A DNA stretch of 31,908 nt from a virus, in the IMG/VR virus record IMGVR_UViG_3300036861_000148, positions 1 through 31,908 of that record; one strand, given 5' to 3'. The translations under genes were made by a program, and so were the position numbers. The number at the start of each line of letters is the position of its first letter. Position 1 is the stretch's first letter. The notes under the pieces were generated by a model that saw only the letters and a program-made list of their open reading frames with translations, searched no databases and was not told the DNA's origin. Shown here in pieces: positions 6,922 through 14,690 of this stretch.

Positions 6922-8202
6922 TTATGTAGCGGACGCCACCAGCGATTTCGCGGCAGTCGTGTCAATCGGCTTCCCGTCAGTCCTGATGAGAACGCGGAAG
7001 GTAATCAGGTCGGTAGAGAATGCGAAGTCGTCGCTTCGCTCGAACCTGACCGAATCCACATCCCTGACCAGGTAGTACTGGCTGAAGTCACCGAAAGCTG
7101 CGACCTTGGCGCTGGCAGCAAACACCGCGACGTTGGGATCCGTAAACACCGGCCGTCCCAGGATCGTATCCGGCGTTCCAGCCGCGAGGCCGGGCTGCCA
7201 GAGGTACTGGTTGGTGGTGTCCTTGGTCTTCCGAATCTTGGCCAGAGTCGCGTCGTTCATGACCCAAACACCCCTAGCACGGTATCCCGTCACGATGCTG
7301 TGGTACAGGTCGAACAAGGCATCAATCGAACCGGCGGTAGTGAACCCCAAGGTGTTACCTGTCGGCAGAGTCACACCAGCCGTGATGTTGGTCATGATGC
7401 CTTCTGGCTGCGAGGTGCCGGTTCCGGTCACGAAGTGCGCACCAGATGCCAGCCCCACGTTGCGCCCACCCGACTCAGCGATGTAACCAAGAAGGTCAAC
7501 CGCCGTGTCCTGGACGAGTTCCGTAGAGAGCTGGATCAACTGGCCATACTTGTAGGCGTTCATCGTGACCTGACCGAATGCCGCGTCAGACGCAGCGATG
7601 GTACCGGCCTCAGCCACCAGGGCTGCGGCACCATGCGTAGTCGTCTTCGGCACCAGCAGGTTCTCGCCGGAACTCGTTGTCAGGTTGCCGGCGAATTGCC
7701 GCACTGTTGCAGCTTCCACCAAGTGCGCGTACAGCCGCTCGACGAAGCCAGTCGGCACAACGTTTCCACCAGCACCAGCAGTCAGCTTGCTGAGGACTCG
7801 CTGCTCTCGCTGCGCCATAACGCGCTGCTTCATCTCGTTGGTGAACTTGAACGTGATTGCCCTGGGGGCCCAAGTGTCCGAGTCGGGGAGAGAGGCACGG
7901 CAGAATTGCCGCAGTCTTTCCTCATCCGAATCGGCCTTGGCCGCGAACTCCGAGGGGCGGACCATCTTCTCGAACTCGGCCCGCTGTTCCTCTGACTCGC
8001 GGTTTCGCTTCTCGAGTTGCTCCTGCGCCTTGATGCGCTTGTCGAGCTTGTCGATGTCCTCGTTGGCCCTATTCCACCGTTCCTCGTCCTCGGCAGACCA
8101 ATCTCCGCCTCGGGTTTCAACGTCGAACTGGATCGCCTTAGCGGCATCAACAGCCCTCAAGCGCTCGTCGATCAAGCGCTTGGTAAATTCATCAGGAGTC
8201 AC
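6922..8202 (-). CDS. Major capsid protein, HK97 fold
   Basis: 426-aa HK97-type (Phage_capsid) major head protein. Residues ~1-75 are a charged coiled-coil delta/scaffold region (IDKLDKRIKAQEQLEKRNRE); the shell domain follows (GAGGNVVPTGFVERLYAHLV, FGQVTMNAYKYGQLIQLSTE, VTGTGTSQPEGIM, ILGRPVFTDPNV). The delta region is presumably removed by the upstream protease. I choose GTG at 8202, with AAGGAGG 9-10 bases upstream. A longer ATG start at 8223 would translate that ribosome site as GRRKK and has a poorer site of its own. The gene overlaps the protease end by 11 bases. Confidence 0.93.
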   Translation of the reverse strand: MTPDEFTKRLIDERLRAVDAAKAIQFDVETRGGDWSAEDEERWNRANEDIDKLDKRIKAQEQLEKRNRESEEQRAEFEKMVRPSEFAAKADSDEERLRQFCRASLPDSDTWAPRAITFKFTNEMKQRVMAQREQRVLSKLTAGAGGNVVPTGFVERLYAHLVEAATVRQFAGNLTTSSGENLLVPKTTTHGAAALVAEAGTIAASDAAFGQVTMNAYKYGQLIQLSTELVQDTAVDLLGYIAESGGRNVGLASGAHFVTGTGTSQPEGIMTNITAGVTLPTGNTLGFTTAGSIDALFDLYHSIVTGYRARGVWVMNDATLAKIRKTKDTTNQYLWQPGLAAGTPDTILGRPVFTDPNVAVFAASAKVAAFGDFSQYYLVRDVDSVRFERSDDFAFSTDLITFRVLIRTDGKPIDTTAAKSLVASAT

Positions 8203-9223
8203 TAGTTTCTTCCTCCTTCCCATGTTTCTCCTGAAAAGCCCTTAGCTTCTTGCGCATGCGCACTTGACGCATGGCGGCTTCTAGGGCTTCTTGGGCGGAG
8301 GTGTCGCGGGCGTCTTCGTCGAGTGCCTCAAGACGGGTCGGCGCAGACGGTGCGGCGGGCTCCAATCCGTAGACACCCTTGGAACGAATGCCTGCGGAAG
8401 TTGTCTCATAGGCCGGCCAAGTGACCGGCCCAAACTCATACAGTTTTACCTCAGTGATTGTACGCTCGCTGAAATCCTCGTTCCATTCCTGGCCGACAAC
8501 ATCGAACTGGAAACTCATCCCGTCAATGGCACCGGAGGCGAGCGAGGCCTTTAGGTCTTCGTTGTACGAAGTCTTGTCCAGTGGCGTCTCGGTATAGAGG
8601 CCCTCTTTGCGTTCCTCGAGCACGGCCGGCTTGCCAAGCGGCTTCATGCCGATCTGTGGGTCCATCCCGTGGTTGAACATCACCTTGATCTTGTCTTTGT
8701 TGTTTGCCAGGGTGCGCTTGAAGGCCCCAGGCATGACGCGCTCCTTGAATGACCCGGAGAATCCGTCGATATCCGCCCATGTGTCGAATACCGCCGCATA
8801 GCCGGTTAGGGTGTTCCCGTCATCGGCCGTCTCTGCTCTGGCAATAGAGTTCGGCACCATGCGGAACAATCCTTGACGAGGTTCCTGGCTACGATCTGGA
8901 TTGATTGCGGACATATGACGCTCCAGGTGAGCACGGGCCGCACCGGCATTCGTTAGGCCCTGGGTTTGGGATAGCCGAGCAAGTGCATTGCGGACCCCAG
9001 CGGCATTGGGGGCGGAGTCCGGGGTCTTGTGGTGAGGCAGGGCCCAAGAGGATTGAAGTTCGGGGTCACCGGATTTCCGCCCAGCGCAGATAGCGCGGAA
9101 GCATGAGGCTGGTGCGTCCGAGTTGGAGCATCGCGACATAGCCGCAGGTCCATCCCACGCACTGTTATCTACGTCGGCGCGGAAGTGCGAACCTTCCTGG
9201 CGGTGGTCAGGAAGTTTGGGCAT
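8192..9223 (-). CDS. Head maturation protease (HK97 prohead protease family) with N-terminal domain
   Basis: 343 aa. The prohead serine protease domain spans residues ~115-290: GYAAVFDTWADIDGFSGSFK, the catalytic His in KVMFNHGMDP (about H185) and catalytic Ser in GAIDGMSFQF (about S237). It cleaves the capsid delta domain during maturation. The first ~105 residues (NSAWDGPAAMSRC ... WALPHH ... PNAAGVRNALARLSQTQGLT) form a separate domain often fused to or found beside this protease in environmental and actinobacterial phages. ATG at 9223 has GAGGAAG just upstream; 9235 is an alternative. It overlaps the portal end. Confidence 0.9.
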   Translation of the reverse strand: MPKLPDHRQEGSHFRADVDNSAWDGPAAMSRCSNSDAPASCFRAICAGRKSGDPELQSSWALPHHKTPDSAPNAAGVRNALARLSQTQGLTNAGAARAHLERHMSAINPDRSQEPRQGLFRMVPNSIARAETADDGNTLTGYAAVFDTWADIDGFSGSFKERVMPGAFKRTLANNKDKIKVMFNHGMDPQIGMKPLGKPAVLEERKEGLYTETPLDKTSYNEDLKASLASGAIDGMSFQFDVVGQEWNEDFSERTITEVKLYEFGPVTWPAYETTSAGIRSKGVYGLEPAAPSAPTRLEALDEDARDTSAQEALEAAMRQVRMRKKLRAFQEKHGKEEETSDS

Positions 9224-10484
9224 TATCTTCCTCATTCACAGTTGGGGATTCTGGCGGGGGAGTCACGGGCGTGGGCGGAAGGCCGGTGAATGGCTGGAAG
9301 TTCGAGGGCATCCAGTGCTTTTCCAGCCCTGGCTTGGCCGGCAGATCCAACAAAGCGCGTACCTCGGCCTGGTTGATCCATCCGTTCTGGATGCCCCTGG
9401 CCAGGGCCTCGGCCTCAGACTTTGAGTCGGCACGTAACAGGCCCCGCACATTGAGCTTGACGAACTGTCCGCGTGGCAGCAATTGATCGAGGGACTGTTC
9501 GATGCGCAAGATATAGGGCATCAGTGCGTAGCGGACGAAGCCGATCGACATCTGTTCGACGCCGGTTCCCCAGGAACTCGTCTTCTCAACGTCACCAAGC
9601 ATGAAGGGCGGCACGCCGAACAGCCGAGCAATTTCCTCCACCTGAAACTTCCGGGTTTCGAGGAACTGCGCTTCCTCTGGTGTCACGGAGAGTGGCTTCC
9701 ATGTGGCCCCGCCGGTCAGGATGGCCGGCCGATGAGCCTTATCCGTGCCAGCGTGTTTGGCTTCCCAGTTCTCTCGGATCAGATTGATGTGCTCCTGGCT
9801 TTGCGGAGCGCTAGTCGCCGGCAATTCGATTGCACCCGACATCGTCTGGCCACGCCCGAAGAACTTGGCCCCGAACTTCTCACCGGCCAGAGCAACCCCG
9901 ATAGCCTGAGCAGCGGCCGAGATCGGCGATATACCGCGCAGACCACTGTTGCTCAGACCCCTGATGTGCAACACATCGCCACCAGGATTGGTGGGACCAA
10001 AACGTGAGAGTCGCTTGTCACCCTCCCAAACGAAGAATGTGGGCCCGCCGCCATCTGGGCGCTTTACGTCCACCGTCCGGGGGTTTAGGGTCCAGATCTC
10101 CGAAGGAAACCCCAGCATGTCTCGGACGGTAATGATGACGAAAGCGTTCCCGTCCAGTAGGAGGGATGTCATCACTTCCTCTGCGAACTCGAACCAGGTG
10201 TTTTCGGGATTCGGTACGGAAAGCCACCCGGGTTGACGCGGCACCAGCTCACGGTCGCCATTACGCGCGCGGAATGCATCGGCGGGAAGGCCCGCGATAG
10301 CCCCAGACAGGATGCGGACGCAGGCATATACGGCGGTGACAGCCATCGCCGTAGATTGATTTACCGAGACACCCGCATGGATACCCCACTCCTCCGCCTC
10401 ACCCCGAGCCCACAGGGCCATTTTGTCGATGCTGCGCTCCTCAACGAAGTGGAGGCCACGCTTGAAGTCAAATGCCAGGCTCAT
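9207..10484 (-). CDS. Portal protein (HK97 gp3-like)
   Basis: 425-aa portal, the dodecameric DNA gate at one capsid vertex. Family features: VTAVYACVRILSGAIAGLPA, LLDGNAFVIITVRDMLGFPS, EKFGAKFFGRGQTMSGAIEL, EEIARLFGVPPFMLGDVEKT and the late helix RIEQSLDQLLPRGQFVKLNV. Length matches the HK97 portal family. The ATG overlaps the terminase stop as ATGA, so translation is coupled. Confidence 0.95.
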   Translation of the reverse strand: MSLAFDFKRGLHFVEERSIDKMALWARGEAEEWGIHAGVSVNQSTAMAVTAVYACVRILSGAIAGLPADAFRARNGDRELVPRQPGWLSVPNPENTWFEFAEEVMTSLLLDGNAFVIITVRDMLGFPSEIWTLNPRTVDVKRPDGGGPTFFVWEGDKRLSRFGPTNPGGDVLHIRGLSNSGLRGISPISAAAQAIGVALAGEKFGAKFFGRGQTMSGAIELPATSAPQSQEHINLIRENWEAKHAGTDKAHRPAILTGGATWKPLSVTPEEAQFLETRKFQVEEIARLFGVPPFMLGDVEKTSSWGTGVEQMSIGFVRYALMPYILRIEQSLDQLLPRGQFVKLNVRGLLRADSKSEAEALARGIQNGWINQAEVRALLDLPAKPGLEKHWMPSNFQPFTGLPPTPVTPPPESPTVNEEDNAQTS

Positions 10485-11899
10485 AGCGCATACACCATCG
10501 GGAGCTCGGGAGGAACCTGAGTAGCCTGATGAACTGCTATAGCCACTGCGATCAGGGCGGCGGTCTGGGCGGTCGGCACCAGATACCAGCCCTGGACGGT
10601 TTCCTTGGTGCGCCCCAGCATCACCTGCGAGCGGAGCTCGGGCGAACCGTCATGGCGTAGCAGGCCAGCGGAGACAAGCCGCCACATAGTGGCCGTGGCC
10701 TGGGCAAGACGCATGGGACGCTGTGGAATCTCAATCATTGGCAAACCTCGTTCTGTCAGTAGCTCGGCGGAGCGCATGAATTGTTCGGGGTCATAGGCAA
10801 TTTCACGCACCACGTAACGGGTGCAGAGTTGGTGAAGGGTACGCTCGACTACCTCGAGGGGGATACGTCCGCCTGACGGTGGGGCCAGAATCTCGGCCTT
10901 GACGGCTACCGCACCATCCGGCTTCAGGGCGGCGATGCCGATCCCCATGCCGGCGGCGGCCCTGACGGCCAGAACAACCTCGTCGCCGTCCTCAATCCCA
11001 CCGATGTCCACAACCAGCTTGTCCCAGTCGGCCGGCTCAATCCAGGGGTCTTCGCCCTCGGTCCAGATCCCACAGGCGAATCGCATCCACTGGCCAGGGG
11101 TCATGGTCGGCGAGTTGTATCGCTCGGTCAGCCACTCCAGGGTGACCCAGGAAGCCGGGTTGGCCTTCTCAACCAGCTTCAGATTGGAAACATCGTCGGT
11201 ATCGAGCAGGCAGTATTCGATCCAGACGAACGCTCTGTCCTCGGAGGACGCCTCGTTCCGGCAATCCACCCTGCGGAAGTTTGGTAGGGCGTGGGCCTTG
11301 GCCCGGAGCTCACCAAGAGGCGAGGCCGTCCGGGCACCGGCCGTCGAGATGGTGACCATGCGCCCATTGCGAGGTCCCAGGCCGTCTCGGAAGACCCCGT
11401 ACAAATCGCCGGAGGGGTGGCGGTGCAGTTCGTCCACCAGGGCGAGCGTGGGAATCACGCCGTCGGCCGTGGCCGCATCTGCGGCGAGTACACGCAGCCG
11501 ACCCCCGCCATGGCGGATCTCCCTGTAGCCGGTTCGGACCCTGAACTCCTCCAGTTCCGCCTTCTGAACCAGGTTCTCGGCCTGGCGAAAGAGGATGGCC
11601 GCCTGATCCCTCGAGGACGCCCCAATCACGCATTCGGCGTCTTCCGTCCGCTGGATATGGAACAAGGCCATGGCGGCCATAAGCGTCGTCTTCCCGTTCT
11701 TTTTGGGCACCAGGATGACCAGCTCGCGGGTTCCATCGAAATGCGACCGAAGCATGCGCTTCTGGAACGGTTCGACCTTGATTCCCAGCTTCTTGCAGAA
11801 ATCCACGAATTCCACGAGCGAATAGGGACGATTTCTCGCCATCTGTGCTGACGTATCTCTGGAGCGTGTTTCTGAAGTTTTGACCCCCCCCTTATTCAC
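10481..11899 (-). CDS. terL: Terminase large subunit
   Basis: 472-aa packaging motor. The ATPase domain shows Walker A VPKKNGKT (about residues 64-71) and Walker B LALVDE (about 152-157). The C-terminal nuclease half includes EIAYDPEQFMRSAELLTERG. It is the HK97-like phage terminase type. The start is GTG at 11899, overlapping the upstream 38-aa ORF as GTGA; an internal ATG at 11842 lacks a ribosome site. No small terminase subunit was recognised. Confidence 0.95.
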   Translation of the reverse strand: MNKGGVKTSETRSRDTSAQMARNRPYSLVEFVDFCKKLGIKVEPFQKRMLRSHFDGTRELVILVPKKNGKTTLMAAMALFHIQRTEDAECVIGASSRDQAAILFRQAENLVQKAELEEFRVRTGYREIRHGGGRLRVLAADAATADGVIPTLALVDELHRHPSGDLYGVFRDGLGPRNGRMVTISTAGARTASPLGELRAKAHALPNFRRVDCRNEASSEDRAFVWIEYCLLDTDDVSNLKLVEKANPASWVTLEWLTERYNSPTMTPGQWMRFACGIWTEGEDPWIEPADWDKLVVDIGGIEDGDEVVLAVRAAAGMGIGIAALKPDGAVAVKAEILAPPSGGRIPLEVVERTLHQLCTRYVVREIAYDPEQFMRSAELLTERGLPMIEIPQRPMRLAQATATMWRLVSAGLLRHDGSPELRSQVMLGRTKETVQGWYLVPTAQTAALIAVAIAVHQATQVPPELPMVYAL

Positions 11900-12012
11900 T
11901 TTTCTTTATCCTTACGAAGCTTTTGCAGTTCATCTCGGATGATCTGGAGCAGGCGTTCTTCGGGTATCAAGGACTCAATGCGGATGGTTATCTTGGGCTT
12001 CTCGGGACTCAT
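11896..12012 (-). CDS. 38-aa charged protein between HNH and terminase
   Basis: It reads MSPEKPKITIRIESLIPEER then a helical, basic end LQKLRKDKEK. It overlaps the HNH gene by ATGA at its start and the terminase by GTGA at its end, so it is precisely built into the operon. Too short for a usual small terminase; it could be a minimal regulator of packaging or just a translational coupler. Confidence 0.55.
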   Translation of the reverse strand: MSPEKPKITIRIESLIPEERLLQIIRDELQKLRKDKEK

Positions 12013-12332
12013 CGCAGCCGGTTCCTTCCACCCTTGCGGATGTTGCATCCTTGGTGTGTCCACTGCACCTCACCCAGGGTGAGTGCCGTACCGCCTAGGG
12101 ATAGGGGGCGGATGTGGTCTAGGTGGGCTATCTGTCCCTCGAGGATGGGCCTACCGCATAGGCCACAGACCTTGGGTAGGGTGCACTCTGCGTGTTCCCT
12201 GAGCTTCTGCCACTGGTAGTCGTAGGGATTGGGGCCTTGTCTTGCTGGATTACTGGGGCCACACCTGCTACACCGTGACCGCCCTGCCACCGCTGGGTAT
12301 AGGCAGCCATAGGTAAGGCATTGTCTTGCCAT
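12009..12332 (-). CDS. HNH endonuclease
   Basis: 107 aa with two zinc features. The N-terminal part is CSRCG. The HNH core is VCGLCGRPILEGQIAHLDHI (C56, C59, H73) followed by GEVQWTHQGCNIRKG, the 'LDHI...Q.C...N..KG' pattern of phage HNH nucleases. HNH genes directly upstream of terminase are standard in HK97-like cos phages and take part in genome cutting with the terminase. Confidence 0.88.
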   Translation of the reverse strand: MARQCLTYGCLYPAVAGRSRCSRCGPSNPARQGPNPYDYQWQKLREHAECTLPKVCGLCGRPILEGQIAHLDHIRPLSLGGTALTLGEVQWTHQGCNIRKGGRNRLR

Positions 12333-12354
12333 GGTGCCTAGTGTTGGTATTAGG

Positions 12355-12495
12355 TCACGACTTGCTACTGCGAAGCATGGCCTCGAGCTTCTCGAAGACC
12401 TTCTTTCTGCGATCTGCTATGAACGCCGCTCTTAGGGCGTACCACCAGAGCATGAGCACCATGGTTGCTAGGACGAGATTCCAGAATACGGCCAT
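12355..12495 (-). CDS. 46-aa single-pass membrane protein
   Basis: It reads MAVFWNLVLATMVLMLWWYA then a basic helical tail (RAAFIADRRKKVFEKLEAML). One membrane helix with the basic tail inside. ATG at 12495; the ribosome site is weak. Last gene of the early operon before HNH. Function unknown. Confidence 0.5.
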   Translation of the reverse strand: MAVFWNLVLATMVLMLWWYALRAAFIADRRKKVFEKLEAMLRSSKS

Positions 12496-12633
12496 GAGGG
12501 CAGTGTTTCCCTTCAGTCACATCGAGGAGATCATCAGGGCAACTCAGTTCGTCCTCTTCTCTAAGCGTTTGAGGGCAAAGTCTTCTAGGCTGGCAGGTGC
12601 ATCACTGCGCGCGGCTATTTCCCGCAGGCCGTC

Positions 12634-12720
12634 CTAGAGCCAATGAACCTCAGCTTGTAGTCGCTCAATTTCTTCTCCCTGTTCCCGGATTCTGCGTGTC
12701 AGGTCACTCGGCGACGCCAT
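12634..12720 (-). CDS. 28-aa coiled-coil ORF, ending at an in-frame amber codon
   Basis: It reads MASPSDLTRRIREQGEEIER then LQAEVHWL and TAG. It has a good ribosome site (GGAGGTGG). The same frame stays open after TAG for 29 more codons (DGLREIAARSDAPASLEDFA..., ending TGA at 12544) and that extension looks protein-like. It matches the 'EVERLRA' coiled-coil mini-proteins in this operon. Either a truncated gene or amber readthrough. Confidence 0.45.
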   Translation of the reverse strand: MASPSDLTRRIREQGEEIERLQAEVHWL

Positions 12721-12748
12721 CAATCCACCTCCAATTCGCTCCGTAACG

Positions 12749-12904
12749 TCAAACAGATCGTCGGGGCAGGACATGGTCTAACAGCTCATACAGACACCAG
12801 GGAGCCTTGTCGTCTTCTAGCCGTTCTCCACACTTAAGGCATCGGGGCCGGTTATCGGGTATTGGTTCTGGTGGGGGGTATTGGCGGATTAGGGGGAACA
12901 TCAT
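12749..12904 (-). CDS. 51-aa protein with CxxC motif
   Basis: It begins MMFPLIRQYPPPEPIPDNRP then RCLKCGERLEDDKAPWCLYE. One CxxC pair plus a third cysteine suggest a small zinc knuckle. It overlaps the upstream 54-aa gene by 53 bases in another frame, and AGAGGAG sits just before the two ATGs. Function unknown. Confidence 0.5.
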   Translation of the reverse strand: MMFPLIRQYPPPEPIPDNRPRCLKCGERLEDDKAPWCLYELLDHVLPRRSV

Positions 12905-13016
12905 GCTCCTCTTGGGCGTGGGTATTTAGGTCGGCGGCGATGGTGTCTTCCGCTGAAGCGATAGCCACCCCACATACGTAGCAGGTGGCAATCGCCATAT
13001 CCAAGCTTATGTTCAT
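12852..13016 (-). CDS. 54-aa C2H2-like zinc-finger protein
   Basis: It contains CYVCG at residues 12-16 and NTHAQEEH at 31-38, giving C-X2-C-X17-H-X4-H, then a proline-rich end. The ATG overlaps the upstream stop (ATGA). One of many small zinc proteins in this operon; possibly DNA or protein binding. Target unknown. Confidence 0.55.
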   Translation of the reverse strand: MNISLDMAIATCYVCGVAIASAEDTIAADLNTHAQEEHDVPPNPPIPPTRTNTR

Positions 13017-13249
13017 AGAGCCTCAATGTCCTTCACGACTGATCTTTTGAAGCGGTCTTGCCGGGTACTAGCCCTAAGCTCCTTGTCCATAGCAACAGAG
13101 ACCTGATGGGAGAGCTTTGAAACCCGAGTCAGTGCTACAGCACCACCATCAGCTAGCGCCTCAATGATTCCCAGGGTTAGTCGAAGGGGTAGAGCACGGA
13201 GTAAGCGTCTTGATTCCTCCATTTTGGGCAATGTTGAATCTGGAGTCAC
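13013..13249 (-). CDS. 78-aa helical protein, unknown
   Basis: It starts MTPDSTLPKMEESRRLLRAL, with LPLRLTLGIIEALADGGAVA. Mostly helical with a basic C-terminus (STRQDRFKRSVVKDIEAL). The start is GTG at 13249, overlapping the upstream stop (GTGA). No recognised domain. Confidence 0.55.
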   Translation of the reverse strand: MTPDSTLPKMEESRRLLRALPLRLTLGIIEALADGGAVALTRVSKLSHQVSVAMDKELRASTRQDRFKRSVVKDIEAL

Positions 13250-13425
13250 GTAGTTCCCTTAAGGACTTGGCGGATAGCCTCAAGGTCCGCAGAGTCTTGC
13301 ACTAAGTCCAAAGCTGCTCGCAGGCGCTCGATATCCTTGCGCAATTCGACGCAGGTATCCGCCAACTGGGAACGGGTGCGCTTACAATCCTCGAAGTCCT
13401 GCTCGATGCTCACGATATCCACCAT
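13246..13425 (-). CDS. 59-aa coiled-coil protein
   Basis: It reads MVDIVSIEQDFEDCKRTRSQ then LRKDIERLRAALDLVQDSAD. It carries the 'ExERLRA' heptad block shared with other early genes here. ATG at 13425 has GGAGGAGA just upstream; the longer start at 13446 would lie inside the upstream gene. Probably an oligomeric helical protein; function unknown. Confidence 0.6.
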   Translation of the reverse strand: MVDIVSIEQDFEDCKRTRSQLADTCVELRKDIERLRAALDLVQDSADLEAIRQVLKGTT

Positions 13426-13556
13426 TCTCCTCCACAGCGAGAGCACTCCCAGTAATCCGATGTCCAGTGGTTAGCCCATGTGATCTTCTTACATTCCGGG
13501 CAGCGGGTAATGCTTCCGGGCCAGTACACCTCCCACTGGAGGGGCCATAGCCTCAC
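13410..13556 (-). CDS. 48-aa zinc-ribbon protein
   Basis: It reads (V)RLWPLQWEVYWPGSITRCPE then CPECKK ... CSRCGG and GEWWIS. Two CxxC pairs form a classic short zinc ribbon. GTG at 13556 overlaps the ParB-like gene stop (GTGA). Tryptophan-rich. Function unknown. Confidence 0.6.
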   Translation of the reverse strand: MRLWPLQWEVYWPGSITRCPECKKITWANHWTSDYWECSRCGGEWWIS

Positions 13557-14161
13557 GACGCCTCCAATTCCTCTGGCCCAAACGCCAGCTGCCGGATCAG
13601 CTCCATGGCCTGCTCAAGACGCTCCGTGGGAGTCTTCATCCCCTGGAGGTATGGTCGAATCTCCTCTAGGCAGTCCAGTGCTTCATCAGCCACTATCCAT
13701 GGATCTGCATTGGGTGCCAGCGGGTGCTTCGGTTGGATACGCTCTCGGAGTCGGTGCTCGCGCTGCCTTGCTGCTAGTGCATCGGGTTCATCACTTGCCG
13801 ATGGCTTCTTGGTCTTCTTGGGTTCTACTACTGGAGGGTCGTCGTAGCCCAGGTCCAGGCGTAACTGGTTGGCGATGGCTATCCACATGGTGCGCTTCAC
13901 GCCGGTTAGCTGCCGGCGATATGTGTTGAGAACGATTCCAGTCAGCTTTCGTTCTTCATCGGAGGCATACGAGCGGAAGCGAATCGGATAATCCTCGATT
14001 CCCAACTCCTCGCAAGCTCTTAGCCGGTGATGGCCATCTACTACCGTCTTGTCTTCGGCATCCACCTCGATAGGCACTAGCACGCCACGCTTGGCGATAT
14101 CGGCCTTCAGTGCCTGGTATTCCCAATCCTTCAGCGGGGAGAATCCCGGAATGTTAGTCAC
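13553..14161 (-). CDS. ParB-type (ParB/Srx N-terminal domain) protein
   Basis: 202 aa. Residues ~1-75 form a ParB/Srx-like domain: FSPLKDWEYQALKADIAKRG, VPIEVD, and the box-II-like DGHHRLRA (residues 42-49) that in ParB relatives binds nucleotide. The rest is basic and helical. Such stand-alone phage proteins often act as DNA-binding or nicking factors. I choose GTG at 14161 because AGGAGG lies 6 bases upstream. Starting at 14218 would translate that site as PRRKR and would overlap the zinc-ribbon gene completely. Confidence 0.75.
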   Translation of the reverse strand: MTNIPGFSPLKDWEYQALKADIAKRGVLVPIEVDAEDKTVVDGHHRLRACEELGIEDYPIRFRSYASDEERKLTGIVLNTYRRQLTGVKRTMWIAIANQLRLDLGYDDPPVVEPKKTKKPSASDEPDALAARQREHRLRERIQPKHPLAPNADPWIVADEALDCLEEIRPYLQGMKTPTERLEQAMELIRQLAFGPEELEAS

Positions 14162-14291
14162 TCTCTTCCTCCTCGGGTTCTTGTTGTTCGCCATCGTGGC
14201 AATAGCCGCATGGCTCAAGTTGTTCCTCTGGCGTATTGAAGTTGAGAATCAGCCGTAGGCTTCCACATCGCGGACATTCCTGGTAGGCCAT
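14154..14291 (-). CDS. 45-aa zinc-ribbon protein
   Basis: It contains CPRCG (residues 6-10) and CGYCH (28-32), then an acidic tail EQQEPEEEESD. GGAGGGAGG precedes the ATG. The end overlaps the ParB-type gene start (GTGACTAA). Function unknown. Confidence 0.6.
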   Translation of the reverse strand: MAYQECPRCGSLRLILNFNTPEEQLEPCGYCHDGEQQEPEEEESD

Positions 14292-14458
14292 CAGACCTCC
14301 CTCCTCTGCGCTAGCCACTCCAACCACCGATTCCGTCTCTGATTCAATTTGCGTTCCTGATAGCTATCAGTCACCCTGATGCCTGCACAACGGTTGCACC
14401 AGCCAGTTTCATCATCATCTATTTCTCTAAATCCGCAGCGGGGGCAGATCTCAAGCAT
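14291..14458 (-). CDS. 55-aa zinc-ribbon protein
   Basis: It begins MLEICPRCGFREIDDDETGW, then CNRCAG and a basic, tryptophan-containing tail (QRRNRWLEWLAQRREV). Two CxxC pairs. It overlaps its neighbours by 8 bases upstream and 1 base downstream (TGATG). Confidence 0.6.
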   Translation of the reverse strand: MLEICPRCGFREIDDDETGWCNRCAGIRVTDSYQERKLNQRRNRWLEWLAQRREV

Positions 14459-14690
14459 GGCCTTCAAGAGCTTGGCGGGCGTAATGCCGAAGTTCTTTAG
14501 CCCATTCAGGCATGGTCTCGGAGTCAGGCATGTTGGCCGCGTAGTCCACGACCGCCCGCAGGCGCTCGACTTCTGCTTCTACTGCCTTGAACTCCACCTC
14601 GATGCGGGAAAGGGCGGCGCGTTCGTCGGCGTCTTCCTCAACATCAAGAGTCGAGTACACCATTTCAAGGTCCCGCTCGAAGCATGCCAT
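14451..14690 (-). CDS. 79-aa coiled-coil protein
   Basis: It reads MACFERDLEMVYSTLDVEED then EVEFKAVEAEVERLRAVVDY and WAKELRHYARQALEGHA. Acidic N-terminus and the shared EVERLRA block. It overlaps the MT-A70 stop by TGATG. Helical; function unknown. Confidence 0.6.
   Translation of the reverse strand: MACFERDLEMVYSTLDVEEDADERAALSRIEVEFKAVEAEVERLRAVVDYAANMPDSETMPEWAKELRHYARQALEGHA

Noticed and set aside
8203-8223. ATG at 8223 as the capsid start
   Set aside because: The extra codons GRRKK are the translated AAGGAGG ribosome site of the GTG at 8202.
852-8245. Long plus-strand frames opposite the structural genes (for example 852-1472, 6170-7075, 7300-7995)
   Set aside because: They are mirror frames of well-supported minus-strand genes, lack ribosome sites, and give Ser/Arg-rich nonsense-like proteins.
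8258-8272. Extra parS-like site near the end of the protease gene (TGCGCACTTGACGCA)
   Set aside because: It is one base short, the left arm does not match, and it lies in an unrelated gene; probably chance.
14162-14218. Start at 14218 for the ParB-type gene
   Set aside because: It would translate the strong AGGAGG site as PRRKR and cover the zinc-ribbon gene at 14154-14291; GTG 14161 fits better.
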